Assembly: GCA_023435505.1 (NCBI GenBank)
Contig: JAEYRR010000318.1
Coordinates: 1 to 5,111 of the forward strand
DNA length: 5,111 nt
Direction: 5' to 3'
Source: Bacillota bacterium
Lineage (GTDB): Bacteria > Bacillota > Clostridia > Lachnospirales > Lachnospiraceae
Shown: positions 1 to 5,111 of the stretch, one piece after another
Layout of the letters: every line of letters begins with the position of its first letter
Numbering within the stretch: the stretch's first letter is position 1
Notes under the pieces: model-generated
The model's database searches: none
What the model saw: the letters and a program-made list of their open reading frames with translations, nothing else
What the model was told of the DNA's origin: nothing
Made by a program: the position numbers and the translations under genes

Positions 1-1293
1 GTCTATGCAAGTACGATGAACCCTTCGGCACTGGAGTACCGGATTAGCCGTGGACTTCAGGAACGAGATGAGCAGATGGCAATTCTTGTACAGCGGGTTT
101 CTGGATCAAGGTATCAACAATACTATATGCCGAGTGTAGCCGGTGTGGGATATTCCAGGTACTCCTATAAATGGCTTCCAGATATGGATTCTAATGCGGG
201 GATGCTTCGTCTGGTTGGAGGCTTGGGAACGAGGGCGGTTGATCGAACAGAGGGAGATTATCCGCGATTAGTAAGTCTGGATCGACCATTATCTACGATT
301 TTTTCTGAAGTAGAAATGAGGCATAGATTCTCACAAAAGTACTACGACGTAATTGATATAGAAAAGAGTGAGTTCAGGACATTTCCCTTATGTGATGTAA
401 TAAACTGGCTTCCGGATTACGATAAGAGGGCAGTTTTAGAGCACGATACAGAGGCAGAGCGACTCTTTTCTGAAAGGGGAAATTACAGAGACATTTATTT
501 TGTATCCTGTCAGGGGATTACTAGGAATGAAGTGCTTATTCATACAATGACAGAGATTCTTAAGAAACTTGATGAAGCATATCAGTATCCAGTGGATATA
601 GAATTTACAATCAATCTTGGGGAAAATAATACATTCGTATATAATCTTTTGCAATGTCGACCACTTCAGATGTGTAAAACCGGAGAAACGGTAGTAATAC
701 CTGAAATTGATGACAAGAATGTTCTTGTTGATATTAAAGGTACTTCTATGGGAAGCTCCAAAATAGAGTATGAGAGTGCAGTTATCTATGTGGAGCCTCA
801 AAGATACTATGAAGCTCCTTATAATCGAAAACCTAATGTTGCACGTGCTATTCATGAAATTAATGTTTACTACAAAGAATTGAGAAAAAAGAATGCGGAC
901 AGCGTACAGGGAATATTGCTAATGGTTCCCGGAAGAATAGGAACATCGTCTCCGGAGCTTGGAGTAGCAGTTACATTTGCAGACATTAATGGGTTTACGT
1001 CAATCTGTGAAATCGCATATAGTAAAGCTGGATATCATCCGGAACTGTCCTATGGAAGTCATATGTTCCAAGACTTTGTGGAGGAGAATCTTTATTATGG
1101 TGCCATTTATGAGAGTGAAAAGACCAGGATTTATCAGCCAGAACTGTTAGTTGGCAGAGAGGACATATTTTCAAAAATATGTCCACAATACCCGGATGAG
1201 AATGGGATGATTCATGTGTACGAGATGCACAAAGGAGAGTGTATTATGTATCATGATATGGAAAATGATCGGACAGTGATAAAGGTTGAGTAA
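1..1293 (+). CDS. PEP/pyruvate-binding domain protein, C-terminal part (5' end outside window)
   Basis: The frame is open from base 1 and ends at TAA 1291-1293, giving 430 residues. The ATG at 16 is internal: the codons before it (VYAST) continue the conserved family sequence, so the true start lies upstream. The visible part resembles the end of the PPDK N-terminal domain, an ATP-grasp-type nucleotide-binding fold used by PEP synthase and pyruvate phosphate dikinase. I see DEQMAILVQRVSG, then RLVGGLGTRAVDR, and a DIEF...LQCRP segment. Its E201, Q218 and R220 (fragment numbering) match the Glu, Gln and Arg that contact ATP in PPDK. A further ~200 residues follow, with PGRIGTSSPELGVAV (310-324) and SYGSHMFQDFVEENLYYG. 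This tail occurs in stand-alone PEP/pyruvate-binding proteins that lack the swivelling phospho-His and PEP-binding domains of true PPDK. The nucleotide-dependent activity is therefore likely but the substrate is unknown. The protein is probably cytoplasmic. No terminator follows, so read-through into the phosphoesterase is possible. Confidence 0.85.
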   Translation, partial: VYASTMNPSALEYRISRGLQERDEQMAILVQRVSGSRYQQYYMPSVAGVGYSRYSYKWLPDMDSNAGMLRLVGGLGTRAVDRTEGDYPRLVSLDRPLSTIFSEVEMRHRFSQKYYDVIDIEKSEFRTFPLCDVINWLPDYDKRAVLEHDTEAERLFSERGNYRDIYFVSCQGITRNEVLIHTMTEILKKLDEAYQYPVDIEFTINLGENNTFVYNLLQCRPLQMCKTGETVVIPEIDDKNVLVDIKGTSMGSSKIEYESAVIYVEPQRYYEAPYNRKPNVARAIHEINVYYKELRKKNADSVQGILLMVPGRIGTSSPELGVAVTFADINGFTSICEIAYSKAGYHPELSYGSHMFQDFVEENLYYGAIYESEKTRIYQPELLVGREDIFSKICPQYPDENGMIHVYEMHKGECIMYHDMENDRTVIKVE

Positions 1294-1351
1294 GGGTGTC
1301 TCTTAAAAAACATCATTAAAAGTTTAGTAAGGCTTAATATTAAAAGTTAAT

Positions 1352-1357
1352 GGAGGT
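1352..1357 (+). promoter_or_regulatory. Ribosome binding site that decides the TTG start of the phosphoesterase
   Basis: GGAGGT lies seven bases before TTG 1365, the ideal distance. An in-frame ATG at 1350 overlaps this motif and has no Shine-Dalgarno sequence of its own (only AT-rich TTAAAAGTTA precedes it). The TTG start also gives the usual short N-terminus, MVFLTGDTHG, of this family. Confidence 0.75.
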
Positions 1358-1364
1358 GTTTTGC

Positions 1365-2081
1365 TTGGTATTTTTAACAGGGGATACCCATGGAGAATTT
1401 GAACGTATTGAAGAATTCTGTGAAGAGTATGAAACAACGACAGACGATGTAATGGTAATTCTAGGAGATGCAGGAATTAACTATTATTTAAATGCCAGGG
1501 ATATACAAGAAAAGGAGAGGCTATCTCAGCTTAATATTACATTGTTTTGTGTGCATGGGAATCATGAAGAGAGACCAGAGAATGTGATAGATGCTGATTA
1601 TGCTGAAAAGGATTGGCATGGTGGACTTGTTTGGGTTGAAGAGGAATTTCCTAATATTTTATTTGCTAAAGATGGAGAAATATATGATATTGCCTTAGAC
1701 GGTAAAACAGCCATTGTTATTGGTGGAGCTTATTCTGTGGATAAGTACTATAGAATCTCTGGTGGAGCTCCTTGGTTTGATTCTGAGCAACCAGACGAAA
1801 CCATTAAAGCATATGTGGAAACACAGCTTGAAAAAGTAAACTGGAAGGTCGATTATATATTTTCCCATACTACGCCATTTTCTTATATGCCGCATGAGGA
1901 GTTTCTTTCTAATATAGATCAAAAGACTGTCGATAACTCAACAGAGGTATGGCTAGATCAAATTGAACAAAAATTAGATTATGATAGATGGTATGCTGGA
2001 CATTTTCATACTACTAAAAGCATGGGGAAGATACAAATATTATATGAAGACTATGTGGAATTAGATTCCGATTGGTACTAA
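1365..2081 (+). CDS. Calcineurin-like metallophosphoesterase
   Basis: A 238-residue cytoplasmic protein of the dinuclear-metal calcineurin-like phosphoesterase superfamily. The metal-binding motifs occur in the usual order: GDTHG (6-10), LGDAG (Asp35), HGNHE (Asn66, His67), SHTTP (His168) and GHFHT (His213, His215). The second motif is GDAG rather than GDxxD, which I recall as normal for this subfamily, together with the GGAYSVDKYYR block and WYAGHFHT. The catalytic set looks complete and the length is normal, so it should be active as a phosphomono- or phosphodiesterase. Substrate cannot be read from sequence. I start it at TTG 1365 because of the well-placed GGAGGT; a start at ATG 1350 would add five residues (MEVFC) and would use the SD region as coding sequence. 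It lies 71 bases after the PEP/pyruvate-binding gene with no terminator between, so co-transcription is plausible but a functional link is unproven. Relatives are widespread in Bacillota chromosomes and also in phages and mobile elements. Confidence 0.9.
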   Translation: MVFLTGDTHGEFERIEEFCEEYETTTDDVMVILGDAGINYYLNARDIQEKERLSQLNITLFCVHGNHEERPENVIDADYAEKDWHGGLVWVEEEFPNILFAKDGEIYDIALDGKTAIVIGGAYSVDKYYRISGGAPWFDSEQPDETIKAYVETQLEKVNWKVDYIFSHTTPFSYMPHEEFLSNIDQKTVDNSTEVWLDQIEQKLDYDRWYAGHFHTTKSMGKIQILYEDYVELDSDWY

Positions 2082-2096
2082 AAGAAGATAAAAGGC

Positions 2097-2114
2097 CGCA
2101 TAGTTTTGTATGCG
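2097..2114 (+). other. Small hairpin downstream of the phosphoesterase
   Basis: CGCATA (2097-2102) and TATGCG (2109-2114) are perfect complements around a six-base loop, GTTTTG. It begins 15 bases after the phosphoesterase stop. There is no T-tract (ATGGAAAGAAAA follows), so it is not a convincing intrinsic terminator. It might protect a 3' end or be chance. Confidence 0.35.
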
Positions 2115-2141
2115 ATGGAAAGAAAATGAGAATGTAAAGTC

Positions 2142-2218
2142 TATGTTACAATACTTTGGGAAAAAGCACATGTTGGTTGGTTTTCATGTAAAGAAGCATG
2201 TGCTATAGTTGTAACATA
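2142..2218. repeat. Nested inverted repeat upstream of the XRE/GyrI-like regulator (candidate operator)
   Basis: The outer arms TATGTTACAA (2142-2151) and TTGTAACATA (2209-2218) are perfect 10-base complements. Inside them, AGCACATG (2165-2172) and CATGTGCT (2197-2204) are perfect 8-base complements. The centre is 24 bases long, and the two stems are offset by 13 bases on the left and 4 on the right. Each outer arm also contains the short palindrome TGTnACA or TGTnAnCA-like sequence, as expected of helix-turn-helix half-sites. The right arms overlap the -10 and start region of the predicted regulator promoter. Two symmetric operators for the downstream XRE protein are the simplest reading. 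An RNA hairpin or the remnant of a small inverted-repeat element is the alternative; I see no target duplication flanking it. Confidence 0.6.
2181..2209 (+). promoter_or_regulatory. Predicted sigma-A promoter of the XRE/GyrI-like regulator
   Basis: TTTTCA (2181-2186, 4 of 6 matches to TTGACA) lies 17 bases before TATAGT (2204-2209, 5 of 6 to TATAAT). TG at 2201-2202 forms an extended -10, which would offset the weak -35. Transcription would begin near 2216, leaving a leader of about 27 bases. The -10 lies within the nested inverted repeat, so a protein bound there would block transcription. A second extended -10 look-alike, TGTTACAAT, is in the left arm (2144-2152) but has no matching -35. 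Confidence 0.55.
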
Positions 2219-2242
2219 TTATAGAAGAATGGAGATGGATTT

Positions 2243-2980
2243 ATGAGTTTAGGAACTAATATACAATATTTACGCAAACTAAACAAACTGACACAGGAGG
2301 AATTTGCTGAGAAAATGAACATTACAAGACAAACTGTTTCAAGATGGGAATCCGATGAAGTGACTCCCGAGCTTAGCAAACTTATTGAGATATGTTCTAC
2401 ATTTTCATGTAAGTTAGATGAATTAGTTAGAGAGAATATATCTTCCAAGAAGGAGATTTATTCTGAAGTAGAAATTAGAAAAGTACCTGCATTCAAAATG
2501 GCAAGGTATGTAATGATTTCTCCTAATCCAGAAGATGATGTGCAAAATCACATGAAGAATTGGGGCAAGGTAAGTGGCTTAGTTGCTGCAGATCCAAATG
2601 CAAAATTAATTGGATGGGATTTTCCATTTGTGTCGCAAGAATTACAGAGTAGATTTGGACTACGTGGATATGCTGCTGCTTATGTACTCCCAGAGGGATT
2701 TCAGACTAATTGTCCGGGTGTAGAATATGCTGAAAATAGTGAAGCAGAGTATGCTGTGATTACCGTAACAGAACCAATGATTAGACCGTTTGAGAGAATA
2801 CCGACTGGATATAAATGTATTATGGAATTTTTACAAGCCAATAATTTTAAAGAGAAAATTAGTGATGATATCTTAGGCTGTTTTGAACATGAATATGAAA
2901 AAGATGGTGTGAATTATATGGACATTTATGTACATGCGGCTAGCGTAACCAAGGTTGATGCATATTCTACTTTTAATTAG
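2243..2980 (+). CDS. XRE-family regulator with C-terminal GyrI-like effector-binding domain
   Basis: A 245-residue cytoplasmic one-component transcription regulator. Residues 1-66 form an XRE/Cro-type helix-turn-helix (IQYLRKLNKLTQEEFAEKM, then NITRQTVSRWESDEVTPELS with the recognition helix). After a short linker, residues ~70-243 resemble the GyrI-like small-molecule-binding domain: it opens with SEVEIRKVPAFKMARYV and ends with a CFEHEYEK segment followed by a DIYVHA strand. Such domains in MerR- and AraC-type regulators bind drugs or other hydrophobic ligands, so the protein probably changes DNA binding when a ligand is sensed. The ligand is unknown. GGAGATGGA at 2231-2239 gives good spacing to ATG 2243. 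It has its own promoter and is followed by a strong terminator, so it is a single-gene unit. The nested inverted repeat over the promoter suggests autoregulation. No transporter or enzyme target is next to it on this strand, so its regulon cannot be inferred. Confidence 0.88.
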   Translation: MSLGTNIQYLRKLNKLTQEEFAEKMNITRQTVSRWESDEVTPELSKLIEICSTFSCKLDELVRENISSKKEIYSEVEIRKVPAFKMARYVMISPNPEDDVQNHMKNWGKVSGLVAADPNAKLIGWDFPFVSQELQSRFGLRGYAAAYVLPEGFQTNCPGVEYAENSEAEYAVITVTEPMIRPFERIPTGYKCIMEFLQANNFKEKISDDILGCFEHEYEKDGVNYMDIYVHAASVTKVDAYSTFN

Positions 2981-3055
2981 GAAAAATGGAATAAGCATTT
3001 GTAAACCTGAAAAAGACTTACACGATTAAAGGGGAAAGTAACAGGTGCAGCTTAC

Positions 3056-3087
3056 AAAAGATTGGTGTGTTAAACACCAATCTTTTT
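3056..3087 (+). terminator. Intrinsic terminator after the regulator gene
   Basis: A perfect 13-base-pair stem, AAAAGATTGGTGT (3056-3068) with ACACCAATCTTTT (3074-3086), closes a GTTAA loop and runs into TTTTTGTTTGCTTTTT. It sits 76 bases after the regulator stop codon and separates that gene from the surface-protein gene. Bases 2981-3055 between stop and stem show no other feature. Confidence 0.92.
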
Positions 3088-3186
3088 GTTTGCTTTTTAA
3101 AAGAAAAATGAGTGAAGCTTACAACAATTCATAAATCTCTCTTATTAGCCTATAACCTATATTTTTCCAAAATAAGGTGGATTATG

Positions 3187-3216
3187 GGATGCCTTCTTGA
3201 CTTTTACAAGACATCC
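3187..3216. repeat. Bulged inverted repeat over the -35 of the surface-protein promoter
   Basis: GGATG (3187-3191) pairs with CATCC (3212-3216), and TCTTG (3195-3199) pairs with CAAGA (3207-3211), with a three-base bulge CCT on the left and a seven-base centre ACTTTTA. The -35 hexamer (3197-3202) lies inside the left arm and centre. As DNA this would be an operator placed to block or help RNA polymerase; as RNA from an upstream start it would be a hairpin. No regulator is assigned. Confidence 0.45.
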
Positions 3217-3225
3217 TGATAAAAT
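3197..3225 (+). promoter_or_regulatory. Strong sigma-A promoter of the leucine-rich repeat gene
   Basis: TTGACT (3197-3202, 5 of 6) and TAAAAT (3220-3225, 5 of 6) are separated by exactly 17 bases, and TG at 3217-3218 gives an extended -10. The predicted start of transcription is near 3232, leaving a leader of about 21 bases that carries the ribosome binding site. Bases 3099-3186 upstream, after the terminator, are AT-rich and show no gene. Confidence 0.75.
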
Positions 3226-3241
3226 GAAAAAAATGGAAAAT

Positions 3242-3247
3242 AAGGGG
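3242..3247 (+). promoter_or_regulatory. Ribosome binding site fixing the start of the leucine-rich repeat gene
   Basis: AAGGGGG precedes ATG 3254 by about six bases. In-frame ATGs at 3224 and 3233 are rejected: the first lies in the -10 hexamer and the second at the predicted transcription start, so neither could have a ribosome binding site on the transcript. Confidence 0.75.
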
Positions 3248-3253
3248 GAAATT

Positions 3254-3352
3254 ATGAAAAAAAGAGTTATAGCAATCCTAATAACTGTAGTCCTAGTGAT
3301 ATCTTATTTACCTACGGATATCCCTTTCTTCAGTGCTATATCAGTAAGCGCT
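3254..3352 (+). other. Sec signal peptide of the leucine-rich repeat protein
   Basis: The N-terminus begins MKKR, followed by the hydrophobic stretch VIAILITVVLVISYL and a longer polar-hydrophobic tail ending in VSA before ETTEDY. V at -3 and A at -1 fit type I signal peptidase cleavage after residue 33. There is no lipobox cysteine. Confidence 0.8.
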
Positions 3353-5111
3353 GAAACCACAGAAGATTATACATATGTTGTTTTAAGTGATGGAACGGTA
3401 GAAATTACAACATACAAAGGTACTGCTACTGAGGTGGTAACTCCCCAAACAATTGATGGGAAAGCCGTGACTAGCATCGGGAACTCAGCATTTATTAATA
3501 ATAGTGTTATTACAAGTGTAACAATCTCAGACGGGGTGACGGTTATTGGTGAATTGGCGTTTTTCGGTTGCATCAATCTTATAAGCGTGACTATTCCAGA
3601 CAGTGTGATGAGTATAGGTTACAGTGGATTTGGAGGTTGCTCAAAACTAAAAAGTGTTACCATTCCTGGCAATGCGGGAATTCTTGATGAAGGGAGTGCA
3701 TTTTCTTATTGCCAAGCTCTTCAAAGCGTAACAATCCTAGATGGAGTAACAAGTATTGGTGATTCTACATTTGATGGCTGTATCAACCTTGGAAGCCTAA
3801 CAGTTCCAGACAGTGTTTCGGTAGTTGGAGAGGGTGCATTTAGTAATACAGGGTGGTATTTTCTTCAACCTAACGGTCTGATATATGTGGGGAAAGCTGC
3901 ATATAAATATAATGGAACTATGCCGGAGAATACAAGTATTACGTTAAAAGAGGGAACAACAAGTATTACAGGTAATGCATTTTATAACTGTAAAAACCTT
4001 ACAAGTATCACAATTCCCAATAGCGTGACAAGTATTGGTGAGTCTGCATTTAATGACTGCTCAAACCTTAGTGATATAACAATTCCAGGCAGCGTGACAT
4101 TTGTTGGTATGAATGCATTTAGTAAGACAGCGTGGTATGATCATCAACCTGATGGTTTGATATATGTGGGAAGAGTTGCCTATAAGTATAAAGGAAATAT
4201 GCCGGAGAATACAAGTATTACGTTAAAAGAGGAAACAACAAGTATTACAGGTTATGCATTTTATGGCTGCACAAATCTTACAAGTATCACAATTCCCGAT
4301 AGCGTGACAAGTATTGGTAATTATGCATTTAATGGTTGTATAAACCTTACAAGTATCATAATACCCGATAGCGTGAAGAGTATTGGCAATTCTTCATTTA
4401 TTGGTTGCAGAAACCTTACAAGTATCATAATTCCCGATAATGTGACAAGTATTGGTCATTATGCGTTTTATGACTGCACAAACCTTACAAGTATCACAAT
4501 TCCCGATAGCGTGACAAGTATTGGATATTTAGCATATACAAATGCTAATGGGACAGTTTTTTGCTACGCTAATTCAGCTGCTGACATCTATGTTAAATCC
4601 ATTTTCTACTATGGGACGAAAGTTCGTTATTTGATAGATAAATATCCTACAACTTTGGATACAACTTCATATACGTATGATGGAGCAGCGAAAACTCCAG
4701 AGGTTACCGTATATGGTTTAACTAAGGAGAAAGATTATGATGTAGAATATCAGAATAATACAGAGGTAGGAACAGCAACAGTCACTATCACAGGGATAGG
4801 TAATTATACAGGAACCATCACAAAGACCTTTACAATCAATGTAAGTCCTATTGATGATTTCTCCGCCACCCTATCCACAACCTTATACACTTATGATGGC
4901 ATAGCGAAAACTCCAGACGTTACTGTGAAAAACGAAGAGAAGACCCTTACTCTTGGTACGGATTATACAGTATACTATGATAATAATACAGACGTAGGAA
5001 CAGCAACAGTCACTATCACAGGGATAGGTAATTATACAGGAACCATCACAAAGACCTTTACAATCAATGTAAGTCCTATTGATGATTTCTCCGCCACCCT
5101 ATCCACAACCT
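3254..5111 (+). CDS. Secreted BspA-type leucine-rich repeat protein with Ig-like repeats (3' end outside window)
   Basis: The frame is open from ATG 3254 to the window end: 619 complete codons and no stop. A signal peptide occupies residues 1-33. Residues ~40-75 form the typical cap (VLSDGTVEI...TIDGKAVTSIG). Residues ~72-434 hold about twelve BspA/LRR_5-type repeats, best seen as LTSITIPDSVTSIGNYAFNGC with a 23-residue period. They are interrupted twice by an insert beginning WY..QPxGLIYVG (Trp201, Trp294). A C-terminal cap (FCYANSAADIYVKS) ends the array near 463. From 468 come Ig-like units of 72-76 residues marked YTYDG.AKTP.VTV and GNYTGTITKTFTINV; two are complete and a third begins at 616. 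The protein should be exported and lie at or outside the cell surface. Relatives are linked to adhesion and to binding host, fibre or bacterial surfaces, but no ligand can be named. Any cell-wall anchor would lie beyond the window. It has its own strong promoter and is not part of an operon visible here. Confidence 0.9.
   Translation, partial: MKKRVIAILITVVLVISYLPTDIPFFSAISVSAETTEDYTYVVLSDGTVEITTYKGTATEVVTPQTIDGKAVTSIGNSAFINNSVITSVTISDGVTVIGELAFFGCINLISVTIPDSVMSIGYSGFGGCSKLKSVTIPGNAGILDEGSAFSYCQALQSVTILDGVTSIGDSTFDGCINLGSLTVPDSVSVVGEGAFSNTGWYFLQPNGLIYVGKAAYKYNGTMPENTSITLKEGTTSITGNAFYNCKNLTSITIPNSVTSIGESAFNDCSNLSDITIPGSVTFVGMNAFSKTAWYDHQPDGLIYVGRVAYKYKGNMPENTSITLKEETTSITGYAFYGCTNLTSITIPDSVTSIGNYAFNGCINLTSIIIPDSVKSIGNSSFIGCRNLTSIIIPDNVTSIGHYAFYDCTNLTSITIPDSVTSIGYLAYTNANGTVFCYANSAADIYVKSIFYYGTKVRYLIDKYPTTLDTTSYTYDGAAKTPEVTVYGLTKEKDYDVEYQNNTEVGTATVTITGIGNYTGTITKTFTINVSPIDDFSATLSTTLYTYDGIAKTPDVTVKNEEKTLTLGTDYTVYYDNNTDVGTATVTITGIGNYTGTITKTFTINVSPIDDFSATLSTT
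3848..4339 (+). repeat. Two copies of a 279-base-period supra-repeat inside the leucine-rich repeat gene
   Basis: Bases 3848-4060 and 4127-4339 are homologous copies, 93 codons apart. Each encodes the WY..QPxGLIYVG insert, a YKY.G.MPENTSITLKE segment and a full leucine-rich repeat. The stretch from ATGCCGGAGAATACAAG onward (3921 and 4200) is identical for over 30 bases apart from one GGA/GAA difference. The block arose by duplication of an insert together with its neighbouring repeats. Confidence 0.8.
4277..4528 (+). repeat. Four tandem 69-base leucine-rich repeat units with high DNA identity
   Basis: The units start at CTT 4277, 4346, 4415 and 4484, exactly 69 bases apart, each coding for LTSI(T/I)IPD(S/N)V(T/K)SIG. 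The codons themselves are conserved (CTTACAAGTATCA, ATTCCCGATAGCGTGACAAG), including at silent positions. The first repeats of the protein (3467-3840) are more diverged, so this end of the array expanded more recently or is kept uniform by recombination. Confidence 0.85.
4655..5111 (+). repeat. Tandem Ig-like domain repeats, with a 118-base perfect direct repeat
   Basis: Unit 1 begins at 4655 (LDTTSYTYDG), unit 2 at 4871 (LSTTLYTYDG), and a third begins at 5099 (LSTT). Bases 4766-4883 and 4994-5111 are identical, a 228-base (76-codon) period, and the identity reaches the window end. Unit 1 is four codons shorter in the segment after TPEVTV. The array clearly continues to the right. Confidence 0.9.

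Noticed and set aside
436..855. 139-codon reverse-strand open frame
   Set aside because: It lies wholly inside the PEP/pyruvate-binding gene, which has clear family motifs across the same bases. The reverse product has low-complexity, cysteine- and isoleucine-rich composition and no recognisable domain.
1334..1343. Palindrome TTAATATTAA between the first two genes
   Set aside because: A pure A/T palindrome of this size is common by chance here. A -10-like TAATAT lies in it but no acceptable -35 is found 16-18 bases upstream.
2142..2218. Reading the nested inverted repeat as an intrinsic terminator or as a riboswitch
   Set aside because: There is no T-tract after the stem, the promoter lies inside it so most of it is not transcribed into the regulator mRNA, and no known riboswitch core is visible.
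3050..3124. Direct repeat GCTTACAA flanking the terminator (3050-3057 and 3117-3124)
   Set aside because: Eight bases in AT-rich sequence is within chance expectation, and nothing between the copies looks like an insertion.
3045..3134. Possible 29-residue small protein starting at GTG 3045
   Set aside because: The frame runs straight through the stem and T-tract of the intrinsic terminator, so a full transcript is unlikely. The purine-rich AGGGGAAAG is about ten bases from the GTG, and the sequence has no recognisable feature.
3367..3576. 69-codon reverse-strand open frame
   Set aside because: It is antisense to the start of the leucine-rich repeat protein, whose signal peptide, cap and repeats explain the sequence. 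No ribosome binding site or family match was seen.
4277..4528. Evenly spaced repeats as a CRISPR array
   Set aside because: The 69-base period is fully coding, the 'spacers' are conserved too, and the translation is a textbook leucine-rich repeat.

Overview
This AT-rich window reads like a chromosome segment of a gut- or rumen-type Clostridia member (Bacillota, probably Lachnospiraceae-like). The signs are consensus sigma-A promoters with extended -10 elements, strong purine-rich ribosome binding sites, an intrinsic terminator with a T-tract, and the gene families present: a PEP/pyruvate-binding protein, a GDTHG-type metallophosphoesterase, an XRE/GyrI-like regulator and a BspA-type leucine-rich repeat surface protein. 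The assignment rests on style and family recognition only. All four genes are on the + strand, and two are cut by the window edges.

Left part (1-2081): the C-terminal 430 codons of a PEP/pyruvate-binding (PPDK N-terminal-like) protein, then after 71 bases a calcineurin-like metallophosphoesterase. The phosphoesterase most likely starts at a TTG at 1365 preceded by a perfect GGAGGT. No terminator or convincing promoter separates the two, so they may be co-transcribed.

Middle part (2082-3098): a 161-base intergenic region contains a small hairpin, a nested inverted repeat (2142-2218) and an extended -10 promoter placed inside that repeat. It precedes a one-component regulator with an N-terminal XRE helix-turn-helix and a C-terminal GyrI-like effector-binding domain. 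The repeat is the obvious candidate operator for autoregulation. A strong intrinsic terminator (3056-3087) closes this unit.

Right part (3099-5111): a near-consensus promoter, whose -35 lies inside a bulged inverted repeat, drives a secreted protein with a signal peptide, about a dozen BspA-type (LRR_5) leucine-rich repeats, two 'WY..QP.GLIYVG' inserts and a C-terminal array of Ig-like YDG/GNYTG repeats. This reading frame is open from 3254 to the window end, so the protein is incomplete here. Its repeats are nearly identical at the DNA level in places, including a 118-base perfect direct repeat with a 228-base period, which suggests recent or ongoing copy-number change.

Nothing shows that the four genes act in one pathway. 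They look like three independent transcription units, and I see no clear evidence of a new multi-gene system. The most interesting points are the two operator-like inverted repeats and the repeat architecture of the surface protein.
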